A stretch of 64,000 nt of DNA from NCBI GenBank assembly GCA_009767595.1, contig VSDK01016926.1, positions 87,435-151,434 of the forward strand, in the 5' to 3' direction. Under the pieces are notes generated by a model that worked only from the letters and a program-made list of their open reading frames with translations, searched no databases and had not been told where the DNA came from. Each line of letters starts with the position of its first letter. The stretch's first letter is position 1. A program made the position numbers and the translations under genes. The DNA is from Symbiodinium kawagutii. Lineage: Eukaryota; Sar; Dinophyceae; Suessiales; Symbiodiniaceae. This document shows positions 1 through 14,096 of the stretch, piece by piece.

Positions 1-337
1 TTGTGCTACTCGTTAATGACAGGTGGTTTATCCTGCTGGACGCAAAAACTTCTCAGCCAAGCGACAAGATGACTTGGGAGTCGCCATGAGAACGATCTTC
101 CGAGCGGTCGCTTAACTCTGAGCCTGAGCTTGTCAGACCCCCTCTCTCTCTCTATCTCTGGAAAACTATTTGCATATGAAACTGTGTGAGTATACATATC
201 ACATCTATCACGTGTGCATGTATATCAAAAACACATAAATTTATATAAACAAATAAATAAATACGTATATATATATATATATATCGATGAATACGCATTC
301 TAATCCTACACACAAAGATGCATGAACCGTTCAGGAG

Positions 338-812
338 CTATGTATGCATGCATGCATGCATGCATGCATGCATGTATGGATGTATGTCTGTCTGTATGTA
401 CGTAGGTACGTACGTACGTACATACATACGTATAAACATATGTACGTATGTACGTAGGTACCTATGTATGTATGTAGGTATGTATGTAGGTATGTATGTA
501 TGTGTGTCTGTATGTATGTATGTTTGTATGTATGTATGCTTGTATGTACAGTATGTATGTATGTATGTATGTATGTATGTATGTATGTATGTATGTATGT
601 ATGTATGTATGTATGTATGTATGTATGCCTGCCTGCATGCATGCATGTATGTATGGATGGATGGATGGATGGATGGATGGATGTATGTATGTTTGTATGT
701 TTGTATGTTTGTTTGTATGTTTGTTTGTATGTTTGTATGTTTGTATGTTTGTATGTTTGTATGTTTGTATGTATGCATGCATGCATGCATGTATGTATGT
801 ATGCATCTCCCG
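338..812. repeat. Compound tetranucleotide microsatellite
   Basis: About 475 bases of near-pure tetranucleotide repeats in blocks: ATGC, then GTAC, a long TATG tract, GGAT, TTGTATG and ATGC again. The long Met/Tyr/Val/Cys/His-repeat ORFs on both strands here are translations of the repeat and are not genes. AT dinucleotide runs flank it near 258-282 and 860-960. Confidence 0.95.
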
Positions 813-3800
813 GGATATATCTAGATCTATACATCTATGATATAATATATGTAAATATGTATATATATATATAAGTATAGATATGTATATTTATGTATAG
901 ATATGTATATTTGCATATGCCCATTCATATTCATAGGTGTGTATATATATATATATATACACATAGGTACATAGAAATGCATCGTGGCACCCCAATATAC
1001 CGTAATTATATAAATCGGGCAGTATATCCAATTCGTTGGTGATTTCTGTACGGGGGATGCAGCTCAGTATGTGGGGCAAATTTATGGACACTGTTGAACG
1101 GTAGGCTATTGTTACACGTGTTGTGTATCAGCATGTATGGATCAAAATAAGTTTCAGAAGAAACTGAATGGATATCATGAAGACAGCCAAAGAAGCTCAC
1201 TAAATATTTAGGATGACTTGGATGTTCAAAAAACATTAGGTCTTGATCCGCACAATGGGGTAGTTCAACAACAACGGGTATATCAGTCACCATCCCCACG
1301 ATGATCAAAACTGCTGCAGGAACTACCGCGGGGATATCAGACAAAAAAATGTCAGTCACAACCACAGTGTGTCCGGTCCCACCATCAACAAAAAGAGTGT
1401 CGCTCAAAACTAGCTTTAATTCAACCTTGTGTACCTGGGTGTCGCAAGGGAGTTATATATCTGTATAGTTGTGTACTTCAGTTCTAACATAAGTTACCCT
1501 AGGGATAAGTTAGTCATATCTTATGTTTTTGCTTGGACATAGTTCTGAGAGGAGGTCGGAACTTATGACGTATATACTTAGCGTCTAAATGAAATTTTGA
1601 AGTTATGAACTGACACAAAGGTGCTGTTTTCAGGTCGCTTGTGTGAACTGTGGTGACGTGAGTCTATGTTTTTCGGAGCTTTTGAGAGTGTTTGTGCAAG
1701 CAAAGGTACCAGTTGCGCACAAACACTCAATATGGCTATGTCTATGTGAACAAATCGGCCATTTCGCATTGTGGGCGTTTTGCTCGCATTTGTGCAGGTT
1801 TGCTCGCATTTGTCCAAACATCAATCAATCAAGCAAGCAATCAATCAATCATGAAGGAAGTGTCTGCAGTTTGTCCGCGGTCATCAGCGACTTGACCGTG
1901 GCTGTGTCCGCAGCCCAGAAGTTTTTGTTTCACCGCCACAAGACAAGTGATATGGAAATGCTCATTTTCCTGCTATGAGGATCTATGACTATAAAGTGCC
2001 GTAGACAAACATATGCCAATCGACATAAGCTCAAACAAACAGAGAGTTGAAACCTTTTTACAATTAAAACACCAAAACCTTATCTTATGTTGAGGTTAAT
2101 TATCCTACTTCTATATAACTTCAAAATAGCTTCATTGCTTATAACTTTATAACTACCAATAGTCACAAAAGAACTGATTGAACTGCAGTGGCTTTGTGCC
2201 CGCAACGATATGCATCAGTATGATCACCATGATGGTCATGATGACCGTCATCAAAACATCAGGCTAACGATCATCATAACCATCCTGATCATCCTGATCA
2301 TCGAGGTGATTCTGTTCATCATCATTTACTTGGTGGTTTCAAACCCCGTGAAAAACAATAGTCAACCAACCATTTGTTAATAATTACTAGGGAAAATAAA
2401 AAATGTTGAAAAGCACCAAGCAGTTTAGATCATCGTCAACCACGAGGTGCCCCAGGTGCCCCAGGTGCCCCAACGCAAGACAGAGGGAGACTGGTTCTCG
2501 AAGATTGACGGCCTGGGCATCCAAAACGGTGATGTGCAGCTGTGGATTCGACCGTGGTTGGAACAGGATAACTACCCTAATGTCCTAGAGCCATGGTTGA
2601 TAACCACCCCATGACTAGGAATTGAGACAGCAATAGAAGAGAACATTCTGTCTACCTACCATCAGTTCTTGAGACATACCATGCGGTGTTGATAGTGGTA
2701 AGTTTACACCAAGGGAATGCACCTCGCTCACACCCTTTGGGAACATCTGCTTCGATGTGTTGAGGGATACTCAGTGACGATTTAATGTTTTGCTATGTGA
2801 AGGGATACTGAGGGATATCAATGACCCACCCCCCTAGAACATTTACAGTACTGTACTTGGAATGGGGCAGGCGTGTTTTGATCTGTTGAGGGATATTCAG
2901 GGCTATCGACGTCTTGTTAAGTTAAGGGGTACTGAGGGATATCAATGACCAGCACCCACTGAACATCACATTGAAAACAGGAAAAACAACAACCCCAATT
3001 GAGCAATATAACGTGTAATAATGAGGACTTTCAGAAAAGATTAGTAATTAAACATATCAGTTGCATTCAATGGGCAATTCCCACTGATCCAAAAAGAAAC
3101 AATGCCAATCACAATAGTTCGTCCGAACATGTGGGCATCAACATCAGCATTTGGAGTGTTCACGACTCATGCGTCATCTGATAGCGCGAGATTTCAGTTT
3201 GTTCAAACGATGTTCACATCACTTCACATCACTTACAAGTACTGAAACGAACACCTTGATTCCAAACAACAACAACTTAATCTAATGAAGATGTCTCTTA
3301 TCCACTCTTATCCCACCCAAAGTCCTCCCTTCTGAGAATTTGGACAGCTGAGTGGGGCCCCGCGTCACTTCTAGGGAAGGCACCAGGGCGCAGGAATTGC
3401 TTTCCCAACCATTGGTAAATGTGGTTCTACGATAAGCATACTGCAAGTGTTAACGAACCAAACCTATGCGTCCAATGGTTGACTTTTGACCAACTATGAT
3501 TGACCACTATTGCTAGCAAACATCATTGTAATTAATGAACCATTATCAAATAATCATGAACTATGATGATTGATGGTCTGTCGGCCATCAGTACGAACAC
3601 TTACTATCAATATCTATCAACCGTTAGTTATTAACCATTGTCAAAACCAAGTCTATCAACCATTATCAACCATTATCAATATCTATTACCCACTAGTAAC
3701 CACTACTATCAACCATTTCTCTCAAAACCGATGTGTCCGAACTCACCAATTCCCAATCACTGGTCCGAAACACGATTGCGAGTCCTCCACGGGTGACGCC

Positions 3801-5480
3801 AAGGAGGTCATTGGCAGTCTGGCGCGCAGTCAGCTTCCCCATGAGACACGGTTCAGTAGCTCGTGAATGGTGGATCACTGGGGATTCCAACCAACAAGAA
3901 CAAGGAATACACACTCTTTTTTTGGCATGAATATAAATAAATAAACATATATATATATGTTTATACATAAAATCTGTACATGTGAATAAATATGTATATA
4001 TATAAATATATATATATATATGAATCTATACATATATAAGTATATATTCATGTGTATATACATGACTGTCTGGACATAACCAACCATCCAAAAAAAATGG
4101 TAGGTGAGCATCCTCAAAACCGAACTGGTTTGGTCAGTTTGGGACGTGAACAACCAGGTGTAGAGGGCATCGACCCACATAAACTAGGAGGGTTCATCTG
4201 CACGCAGTGATCTACATGTGCGTGAACATCATAACAAAACCACATATCTCCATATTCTCCATACTGTTGAAACATGCGCAAATGACGTGGAAAACATTAC
4301 CTCTGTACCTTTGTGTTGCATCCTCTGCCCGAGCCTTGTTGTGTTGCTCAACTGATATGCATCCAAAAGTCTTTGGCGAAAGTTTTGCCTCAGAGCAACC
4401 ATCAGTTGACGCGTCGATGAGTGTGTAACATGCAATCTTGATTGATCATACATGTATGAAATGCAGATGTATCATCATATTTGTATATACATAAGTCTTA
4501 CATAAGTGTGTATGGACAAGAATAGACAAGACATGTATGCATTAAACTGCTTTAGAGACAAAAATAGCCAAGAAATGTATGTATTCAAGGTTACATATAT
4601 AAATGCAGAAAGAACACATGTCAAGAACCTAACGATAAACCAGGTATCGAAGTCCCTCCCTCACAAGCACTTAACACCTGCAGGGTGTTCGCCATTACCG
4701 ATGCTGGGTCTTCGCAGTTCCCCTTCAGCTGAGATTGTTTCCTTCTGGAGAGGGTTCATGGGTTAAAAGGTCTGGTGTCATCGGGAAGAGAGTCTTGCGC
4801 TTCATGTCATTTCATGTCTATACACATGAATATGATTACATGAGAGACATGTGTTCATCTCGATATGTGTTAAAACATGTGAGACTGTGCACAAACAAGT
4901 ACACCGCATGTGATTACAATTGATTACATATTGGTGCCAACACTGCATTGTGAATATTGGCTCGCACCTAGGTTCGGACTACTTACATGCAGTGGACCAT
5001 ACTGACCGTGCTGCGTATGATCCGCCATGATGTGCCATGATCCTACCGAGCTACTTCAACACATGTTGAGGCGATACTGACCTGGATCTGCTTGGGTGGA
5101 CCTGTACAACATATGCCATCAAGTTGACTGGGTGGGGTTGATGGATAATTACTTTGTATGTGCATCAAATTTCTGCCCGTGGTAGGGCGAAGTCCTAAAA
5201 GTGAGGGAACGGCGCAAACTGTTCACAAATCTTGCCAATGTGAGCGAGCCCAACAATGCTGCTGTATGCTGCTGTCAATCTGGGCAATGGTACATGCTCC
5301 GAGAAGAAAAAACATGTTGAGGCCAATGTCTACATGTATCCATGTATAAAGAAGTAAAAGGCTGTTTATCTTGCAATTACATATGCTGCAACATCAACTC
5401 AGCAAGAGTGATCATGGAACAGTGGTATCAAAAATGCAGCTCTGCAAATAACTGGTCCATTTCATCACCACTAAACTCCT
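813..5480. other. AT-rich stretch without a recognisable gene
   Basis: I find no exon-like GC-rich patch with a coherent reading frame on either strand. The stretch holds AT dinucleotide runs (near 3945-4050), three tandem copies of the 9-mer AGGTGCCCC at 2445-2471 and one dispersed repeat copy at 2332-2400. It could be intron or intergenic DNA; a very short exon could have escaped me. Confidence 0.5.
2332..2400 (+). repeat. Dispersed repeat family 1, copy 1
   Basis: Starts with GGTGGTTTCAAACCCC, then GTCAACCAACCA, then TTGTTAATAATTACTAGGG and ends in GAAAATAAA. The same succession of blocks occurs near 9246, 13470, 16554 and 41062, always on the plus strand. Confidence 0.65.
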
Positions 5481-5529
5481 GAGTTGATGGTTCCCTGACT
5501 TTAGGACCATCCTCACCGTGTGCATCCCC

Positions 5530-5655
5530 TGGTATCTTGGCAACAGCAAGGACCCAGGTGGGAGGTGAGTCGCAGGGCCGCCCAGCGATTCACAGGCCTG
5601 CTTTGGGAACAGCATGACTGTTGCCCGTTTGCTGAGCCATATCTGAAACGACCAC
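5530..5655 (-). CDS. Possible minus-strand exon, unrecognised
   Basis: A GC-richer patch whose minus-strand frame reads ...WLSKRATVMLFPKQACESLGG..., preceded by an AG acceptor-like site (..TTTCAG). No family is recognised and no neighbour confirms the frame. It is listed because other minus-strand exons in this window look the same. Confidence 0.2.
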
Positions 5656-6274
5656 ATTGTTGCCATAAATGACCACATATTTGATGCATAGTGTCGTTTC
5701 AGGCATATGGCAATATAAACATTGGCCACCACATGTTTTTCTGCCCCTGTTTAATACATAGCGTTGCTATGATTACTGCTGCTGATACTGATTCACAAAT
5801 ACCAGTGACTAGTGCGGATCGAATCATAATACATCGAAAGGGATAATGATCATGTTCAAATCAACAATGATAGTGACAATGCTACTCACTAATGCATAAC
5901 AAACCAGAACAATACTACCCATGAGAGGATAGTAACAGCAAAGAGGCAATCCTGATTGGTAGTACTGACAGTCATCTTCACAATCGGTCCGGTGAAAGTA
6001 TTCGTTTTTACAATTTCATAGATCACGTAGTGCTACACAACTGGTTGAAACAAATTGAAGCAAAACAACAAACATTTATTCCATATAAACCATGATCATT
6101 CAACAACATGGTCGGTGGCAAAAACACCTCGACATGCCAGTAATTACAGTACACACAAAATAGACGGAAAGGATTCATCATGAATGACCATCAATCCCCA
6201 TCAGCCATCATTCACCAACAATAACCACTCAGCATCACCATCACCATGACCACCAGGGCTCACCCGGGCCACAC

Positions 6275-6367
6275 CATCCCAGGCACAATGAGCTGTCCAA
6301 CAGTTCCTCGAAATCCACCGCAGGAGCCACGGTCATGGCGTCGCCGAGTTCACGCTCTGCGTGGGCT
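6275..6367 (-). CDS. Candidate minus-strand exon, unrecognised protein
   Basis: Reading down the minus strand, an acceptor TATGTACAG is followed by a 93-nt open frame translating as AHAERELGDAMTVAPAVDF then EELLDSSLCLGW, ending at a GT donor (GGATG|GTGTGG). The composition is balanced and acidic/amphipathic, unlike the surrounding simple-sequence DNA, so I think it is coding. The family is not recognised. It may belong to a gene downstream of the aspartase on the same strand. Confidence 0.4.
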
Positions 6368-8547
6368 CTGTACATAGAAGGAGGCCACTCAATCGCATTT
6401 GTGTATATATGATTCCATTCTAGATTCTATCGACTCCAGGATCACTATTGTAATGTATCTAAATATGTATATATATAATTACAACGAAATATGTAACTAT
6501 ATGATTTATTAATCATGTTGCCATGTACAAAAACGATCCATATTAATTCAAATAGTGTCTGCACATGCATATGCAGGAAAACACTGAATTTCATTGTATT
6601 TCTTGTTGTGTAATTATGCACATGGCGGACCCATACATTCACAAGCAACACATCATTATGGTATGTCTTGTGGTTGCATATTTGAGTGCTTGTAGTCTGC
6701 ATCAGTCACCAATCAAAGACAGCGGTGCACGGTCAAATCAAGTTCGACTTGATGATCAGGTGCCATCAGGCACAGAATCACTTCGACAGCTTGAATCTTG
6801 ATTGCACGAGCCGCAAAGTCAGAGTCAGATCCATTTGCTGGTGTGGGTGGCTCAAGCTTCATAATCTAGTGAAATGGTCTGCAAGCAGATCTCCCTGGCT
6901 TGAATGTCAGGCTGGTCAACTGGAGGCATTGAAACACACCAATAGACTTGGGATTAAACAGATTGATTGGTCCTATGGACCTATACGTTCAGTTGATTGC
7001 AACTCCACGTGCAAACCAGCCCTAAGAGCGCTACTGATACCTGGCCATTGGATGTCGTGCAACACAAACATCAGCAGGAGAGGCAACCAAACTGCCAGAC
7101 CGAAGTTTCGTAACCGCCACAGTCCCCATCCGAAGGTTGGGATTCAGGTCATAAGCACACCCAAAGACTGGTCACCGTTCATCCCAGGAGTACAGGGTCA
7201 GCCTCCCCACAGCCATGGCGAGATGCGAATGACGTGAGAAAACAATAGAAACAACCGGCACAACGACTATCACAGCCCCATGGACTGAGATAAGGTCACC
7301 GGCGCAGCGTCAAACAAATTCGGGCGATCTTTGAAAAAGACGAGTTGATTCAGAAGTGGTGAATGTCTACTTGAGTACATGAATATCCTAGTCAACTGCC
7401 ATCCAAATCATTTGTTTTATTCCATCCGAATCGTTCGATTCTCCATTGGATTCGCTCAGAATGGGTTCACGTCTCCAAGAAGGACCAAGGAACAGCTGAG
7501 AGGTGCACATCTTTGACCTCAGTGGTGCCATCCAAGCTGAGGGGTGGCTACCGCTTAGGAAAGGCTGCCATGACGATATGCATATCCCTACACCGAGGAT
7601 TTTCTGCGCATATCACAGGATACACCAGTATTAGTTTTAAAGGACGTATCAAATATCCCATAGCATGTGCCCACATTGTAGGAAACATTAACCAAGGAAT
7701 ACCAAGAACGGCATTTCGTACCAGGACCTGCACACATAGTTTGGATCAACCCTGAAATTGCAGCGCAGGTAAGAAACCTTAGATTATCACTCCTGCTATT
7801 GTTCATGTGAAAAGGTAGCCGATCTCCCTACCCCGGTCATAGTTGGTTATTTCCTAATGCCTTGTGATTGTTGTTATGTCTAGTGGTTGTTGACAATTCT
7901 GGTTGGCGATAACCATTATATATAGGTATACATTTGGCTGCTGTGCTCCCAGCCATTGGACATGGTCGTTAGCTATTTCATCAAATATAGGTGATGATCT
8001 ACTATCTCTATAATGTAGGTATCAATAACATTTTCTGGTAGATACGTCTATACATATGTTGACCTTGTCATGTTTAATATGTAAGAGCTTGAAAAAAAGA
8101 TAATCATCACTAAAGCAACATGTCAATGATACATAAAATATATGCAAGTGCATGTTTATTTACATTTGTTTACCACATCAGTACATATATCTATGCAATA
8201 CATCATACAATTGACATATAGTCATATAATATAGCTATCATACAAGTGTCAAATGGCTACCAAGCAACTGCCACAAAACTATCGCACCTCTCATATACAA
8301 ATGACATATATAGTATCAAACAACCATCATGCTGAAGCCGATTAGAGGCTGATCAAACGAGGTGACATCGTACTCGTTCGAGTCCAACGAGTTATATTAC
8401 AACTATCCTCTACCTGCATCTATCAGAAGGCATAATAGCAGAATAGTCGTCTATGTCATCATAGAGCTATCTACTATGTATCTATCCTCATAATAACAGC
8501 TATAATAACGGCATAATCAGATATAATCAGCGGTTATACTCATACTT

Positions 8548-8627
8548 CCCATCAGAAAGGCCCAGCTCTCCAAGGCGGTCCCAGCGACCCCAGCATCCCG
8601 AAAGGCCGCTCGCAGGGCCAGCGGATC
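8548..8627 (-). CDS. Candidate minus-strand exon, unrecognised protein
   Basis: A GC-rich island in AT-rich DNA. After an acceptor CGTTTCTCAG the frame reads DPLALRAAFRDAGVAGTALE then SWAFLMG. Another frame is also open here, so the choice rests on residue composition alone. The donor end was not fixed. Confidence 0.35.
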
Positions 8628-9245
8628 CTGAGAAACGCTGACGGATCGTGAGGGGCAACGTGGTGACTCATGGCGGCTGCCTGGGTGCAGTTCGTGACTG
8701 GCCAATCCTGCTGGCTGACTAGTTGTGGTTGTGGCAAATCAAAGAATAGTCAGTGGTTCAACTAGTTGTGGTTGACTATTCATTGTTTATCACAACTAGT
8801 GTGGTTGTGGCTGACTATTTAATGAATAGCAATCATGGTTAAAAATGTTAAAAAAGTAGTCAGTAGTCAAAATCCACAGGTGACCACTGACTATTGGCTA
8901 ATCTGTTTTCCAAAGCCAACCAATCATCTAGCACACCACAAAAGAAGAAACCTGCACCATTGCCTGAGTTACCTTTACAACTGATTTCATTTCCCATCCG
9001 GCTTGGGTATTCAGTTATCTCTCAAGCATTGATCTCCCACTTAAGAGTTGTCTAATTTACATGACTTTGGATGGCATCCATGGGTCTTGGTGCCCCATGG
9101 GCAGGTCATGCCGTCTCCCATCACCCCCCTGACCCCGGCCCTTGTGATTCCGAAGCTCCAGAGCTGGCAAAGGTGCAAGGGAGCGGCGAGACGAGCGAGG
9201 TGCCATGGCTAGGCCATGCTAGGACCAGTCAGGTGATCACTGCTG

Positions 9246-9350
9246 GGTGGTTGTTTCAACCCCTATGAAAAATATGCTTGTCAACTGACCAACCATAACT
9301 GTTAATAGTCAACCAACCAACCAGAGTTGTTAATACTGGGGAAAATCAAA
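9246..9350 (+). repeat. Dispersed repeat family 1, copy 2
   Basis: GGTGGTTGTTTCAACCCC, a CAACTGACCAACC block, then TTGTTAATACTGGGGAAAA. It matches the other four copies, with a partial internal duplication of the CAACCAACC block. Confidence 0.65.
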
Positions 9351-10335
9351 CTATTCATAACATTTTAAAACCAGCAGCCAGACTGTTTCGAAGCATTTCA
9401 GGTATTGATTCTTTAAAACCTACCAAATTGAAAACTTAGTGAGACTTGGATGCTGCTTCAGACTTTGTGTTCCCAGAACCAACTGAAGCTTTTGTTTTGA
9501 GCTGTTGGATGTGATGTCAACTTGCCATGCCATTTCCAACTTCCAAATAAGTGAAGTGATGGTTGCTTTCGTCCATGGAAGAAGCTACTGTTGATGAAGC
9601 CTGCAGCCGCGAAGCATCACAAACCTCAACTTGGACTTGCTGGGGTTTGTTCTGCGCTGCCACCAATTGGTGGCGATTGGCGATTGAAATGTACCCGCGA
9701 TGATCAGGTGCCAACAAGGTGCCAAGGTGGAAGATTTCCATGATTTCTCAAATGCATAACATTTTTTCCTCGTGATTCATTATGTTTCATGGACTTGGGA
9801 TTATCCCATGTCCCGAAATCATCTCCACACTCTGAGGTCAAACCACTGTGTTAATTACCACATTTCAAGCACTGGCCATGATTCTACACGTTTCAAGCTT
9901 GACTTTCCAATACTGCAACCGGGTATTCCGACTTCGTACGTCCGCAAAGGTGTCTGCTTCGCACTGTAGAACAAAATGACTCGGATATGACCGGCAAGGT
10001 TTGAAAGATTTCCTGAAAGTAAATGCTGAACCATTCTGTCCACTGTATGCTTTGGACCTTCAAACAATCTTCTCCAAAATACATGCCAGTCCAAATGGCA
10101 AAAAAGGAACACACCAGACACCAGGGCAACTCAAAATCAAATCAAACAAAAGAAACTCAACAAAAACATCTACAAATGTAGCCAATTCACCAATCCCTAG
10201 AACTACACGCGACGGTCTCCAGGCAGGCTACAGCCAGTGGCCTTCTTGTCATCTCAGACAAAGGTAGCAAACAAACATATGGTGATTCCTCAAGTCATAA
10301 AGGACCCCCACAATTAATCCGCTGCGAATCATTTA

Positions 10336-10386
10336 TAGCAATAAACCAACCATTTTTGGGGTACCCCTATTTTTGGGAAACCACCA
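10336..10386 (+). repeat. Dispersed repeat family 2, copy 1
   Basis: TAGCAATAAACCAACC, then ATTTTTGGGGTACCCC and TATTTTTGGGAAACCACC. Related copies end in the same GAAACCACC at 34467-34573 and 41891-41936. The terminal GAAACCACC is the reverse complement of the GGTGGTTTC that opens family 1. Confidence 0.55.
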
Positions 10387-11703
10387 TGCACATTTCAGAC
10401 AAGCTAAAACAAGTAAATGGCAAAGAAACACCGTGTGCTCATATATCGTTTGAGCACAAATTCTTGTTGGCTACTGGCTGTGGGTCAAAACCCCGTACCC
10501 CTGCTTCCCCTATCATTAACCATTGTTTTCCCTTGAAAATGGTTGGTTATTAACCCCGATTGATTGGTTAGTAAATATTGACCCATAGCCTACTCGGGAG
10601 ATGTCGTCATGGCTGCATAGTCCGTTCGCACCATTTTGGTCCAATGGAAACGACGCGCGTCCCATGAGGGACAAGCGAATCACAGCACCCGCGAAGATTT
10701 GGGCACTGGTCGGCTGGGTGGCTGGCAAAAGATCTAAGCATTTGGATATTGGATCTAATTGATCTAATGATTAATAATTATGATTAACAATGATAAGTAG
10801 TGATGAATAACCATGATTAATAATGATGATGATGATGATTAAGATAGCCACTGAATACTAATGATATTTCATGATTAATCATTGTCAACTATTTACTATC
10901 AGTGAACTAACGAACTCACGGTGAGTAATTGGCTAATGGTTAAAGATTAATTAATCATAATCAACAATCATGATGGCCAATAGTTGAGTGTTGATCATGA
11001 TCCCTATATATGTGTATACATTAACTCTATTGAGTGGTTCGTGATCGTTTGCAGTTCTCTGGTGAATCAACTATAGCCAAGTCTTTTATAATTATGGTAA
11101 ATTAAAAGAGTAAAGGTCAATCATCGACTATAGTAGATTTGCCAAGGTTGATTATACACTGATTGTTACCTATAAGAAATAATGCCTGGCTAACTAACCT
11201 CGTCGGCTGGTCCACGGGTAATCTTGTCGCACACACCAAAGTGGCACATGTCGAGACTGTCTTGACAAGTTGCAATCTTGTGTCTGAATGATTCGGAATG
11301 TCTGTATGCACGCCACATGTGTACACAAATGAATACACATATAGCATACACACTCCATATCTACGCATGCGACGAAACGGGATGCAGTGTAGTGAAACGC
11401 AATATTGCAAGAATCGAAAGTCGTGCTACTTACCTACATACGTACGCAAATGCGTAGTATGTGTGTAAGTATGGATATCTGTAGTGTTTTAGGTTTGTGG
11501 GTATTTAGGTATGTAGGTAGGTATGTAGAAGGGTAGGTATGGTATGTAGGTGGGTGGTATGTCGGTGTGTAAATGTGTAGGTATGATGATATGTAACGTA
11601 TGTAAATCAATCGTTTGTATGCACTTATTATTGAACATAAGATGCAATATGCGTATATTATTCATTCGTCCAAAAACAAGACAAAAAGATTAGATACAAG
11701 ATA

Positions 11704-11783
11704 CAACAGTAACAACAACAAGAGCAACAACAACAACAACAACAACAACAGCAACAACAACAACAACAACAACAACGACAACC

Positions 11784-11826
<43 letters not shown>

Positions 11827-11846
11827 CCACAACAGCAATAACCATA
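11704..11846. repeat. (AAC)n microsatellite
   Basis: About 140 bases of AAC trinucleotides with a few AGC/GAC/ACC interruptions. The Asn-rich plus-strand and Leu/Cys-rich minus-strand ORFs over it are repeat translations, not genes. Confidence 0.95.
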
Positions 11847-12929
11847 ACAGCAAAACAGCATCACAGCAAAACCAAGTGAGTAATCGCACGCTTGTATGTC
11901 GCGCTTATTGACCCGTCAACAAATGAAGCAGTTGTACCACGCACTTAGTGACTTTCGACTTCACAAGTCAAATTTTAGCACATGAAGAAATTATATGGCC
12001 TCTGTTTAAAGAGGGAATGATTCTGTATTGCCTGAAAAAAATCCATAAGATTTGTCCTACAGCAGTAAATAAAGGGCAGTGATGGTGCTGTATCACATAC
12101 ATTTGCTATCTCTGACGCAATTGCGATAATCATTTAGTTGTCGCAAAAGGCATTCATGCTATTCATGGTATATTTTCAAGCCACCATGAACCTTGCCTCA
12201 AATCTTCACACAAAATTGTATTCTAAACAGGTTGATCGTTCTCTGAAACACACCACTCCTTTGAGCGGGATCCAAAAGTCATGCTAGACAACAAATACAA
12301 GCATATACAGTTTCCATTTCACCTATACAGCTCAACTTTCAACCTGAAGTCTCAACCCGCAGCGATGCGGCCATGTGGTGTGCAATCCCTTGTGGCACTC
12401 AAATGGCGCGGGGGAACCACCGTGCAAAGGCCACGAGTTGTGTCCAAAGAAAACCAACATGTTGTTGGATAGCCTTGGTAGAAAACGGGAATTTTTAATG
12501 ATCAATATCCGGGGTTTTAAACCAAGAGTATAAAGTCAATAACCATTACCCAGTACCATAGGTTTTAGCCCTTCTACTGGTTGCAAGTCAGGTTCCGACC
12601 TTCAACTGTAAAGACCATTAATGATGGTTGCAAGTCTTTGCTTTGGCCTGACCGGATCTCGTGCAGTTCAGCTCCTCATGTGGCCACCATGCCCATGGGA
12701 TGGCTACTGATCCTGACCCACGCCCCTGCTGGCTATGTTCATTAACTCAATCTCTTGACATATTTTGAACCAACTGGGCACAGGTTCAAACACTTTTTTG
12801 ACTCAAAAAACAACATCCCCAGGAGTCGACTGTGGATGACTGTGGATGACTGTGGCGATCCGGTTGTTGTGGCAGTATGTGGTTGGGAAAAGTTCAGTCG
12901 TTGGGAACGTCACTCACTTTTCTGCAAAC

Positions 12930-13020
12930 CTGGCCTTTTTGGCGGTGGGCCCACACATCGACTCAGGCTGTAGCAAGTGATCCACCTCCTGATGCGAAAA
13001 CGCCAAGAGATGTGCTTGAG
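12930..13020 (-). CDS. Possible minus-strand exon, unrecognised
   Basis: The minus-strand frame reads QAHLLAFSHQEVDHLLQPES then MCGPTAKKAR and ends at a GT donor (GGCCAG|GTTTGC). Composition suggests coding, but a second frame is open too. It lies about 0.9 kb beyond the aspartase stop codon, so it would belong to a different minus-strand gene. Confidence 0.3.
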
Positions 13021-13469
13021 GCTTGGTGGTTCGATCCCGGCCTTCCGCAAGTGTTTTGAATGTTTTGATCTTTGTGCGTGTATTAAAGCAGACACACATC
13101 ACATAATGACATACGACTCATAAAACTAAACAACCAGGAAGGACAACAGAAAGGAGTACTATTGCTGCAAAAAATGTCTTGGAATCACAAAATCCCCTGG
13201 GAATGCACGCACGGTATATGTTGGGATATCAGAAACCATTCATATATAAGTGGACAAAAGGCAGAACAACAACAAGGGGCATATTCAAATAGAAGAAACA
13301 AACAAGCCGTTTACACACTGAATGCTCATCCGGACCCAAGCCATCATCCAACGGCCGACCCAGCGGACATCAGCATCGAAAAGAACCGGTGGCGACTAAC
13401 CTGGAGATAGGGAAGCACTGTGCTTGAGTTTTCCCGTGTGAATCTTGAGCTTTGACGAAGAATCCGGTT

Positions 13470-13540
13470 GGTGGCTTCAACCCCTCCAAAAAACAGAAGT
13501 CAACCAACAATTTGTTAATCATTAGTAGGGAAAATAAAAG
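13470..13540 (+). repeat. Dispersed repeat family 1, copy 3
   Basis: GGTGGCTTCAACCCC, GTCAACCAACAA, TTGTTAATCATTAGTAGGG and GAAAATAAA in the same order as the other copies. Confidence 0.65.
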
Positions 13541-13960
13541 ATGACACAACCAACCAGTTAAATTGGTTGCTTGTGTAGCCATCATTTTTGTTGCGGGATA
13601 AGTCAAGGCTATGAAGGTACCTCGATCTGTAACAACCATTCGATGCTTCCAAGGGACATCTTGGATGCCAAAAACGATGATTGCCATCGAAAAGGTTGCA
13701 TTTTGCAGAAATTGCGCAAAGAGAAATTAACACGGCCTCTCCATCGGCCTTCTAGCAAACCCACACTGAAGTGTGGTACATGGATGGCATACTTGTCAGG
13801 TTTCTTCCCTTTGTGGCAGTAAAAAAACATCATATATGCATTCATTTTGCCAACCGAAAATTGCTCATTGCTGGTTTAGTGATGGCTCGTGATGATTAGT
13901 CATGGTAAATCAGTGGTTGAACAAATTGATGGTAATATCTAGTCCGGGTCACCATCATGT

Positions 13961-14096
13961 TCACCACAGCATCCATGGTGGATCCGCCATCCATTGCAGC
14001 TCCGCTGTCTCCTCTCTTTTGAGGAAACCCAGCTCCACGATGATATCCGCCACGGGGCGCTTGTCTCTGGTAGCGCGGTCAGCAGCCTCAGTGCAC
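13961..14096 (-). CDS. aspA: Aspartase exon 26 (stop)
   Basis: Encodes [20 protein letters not shown] then [13 protein letters not shown], the C-terminal domain, and ends MLW-TGA at 13961. The terminus is slightly shorter than that of bacterial enzymes. Confidence 0.85.

Noticed and set aside
318..874. Long overlapping ORFs on both strands (Met/Tyr/Val/Cys or Tyr/Ile/His/Thr repeats)
   Set aside because: They are translations of a tetranucleotide microsatellite; all frames are open because the repeat lacks stops.
13030..13060. GGTTCGATCCC, a tRNA B-box-like word (also near 14945 on the minus strand)
   Set aside because: No matching acceptor stem, A box or T-stem pairing is found around either site.
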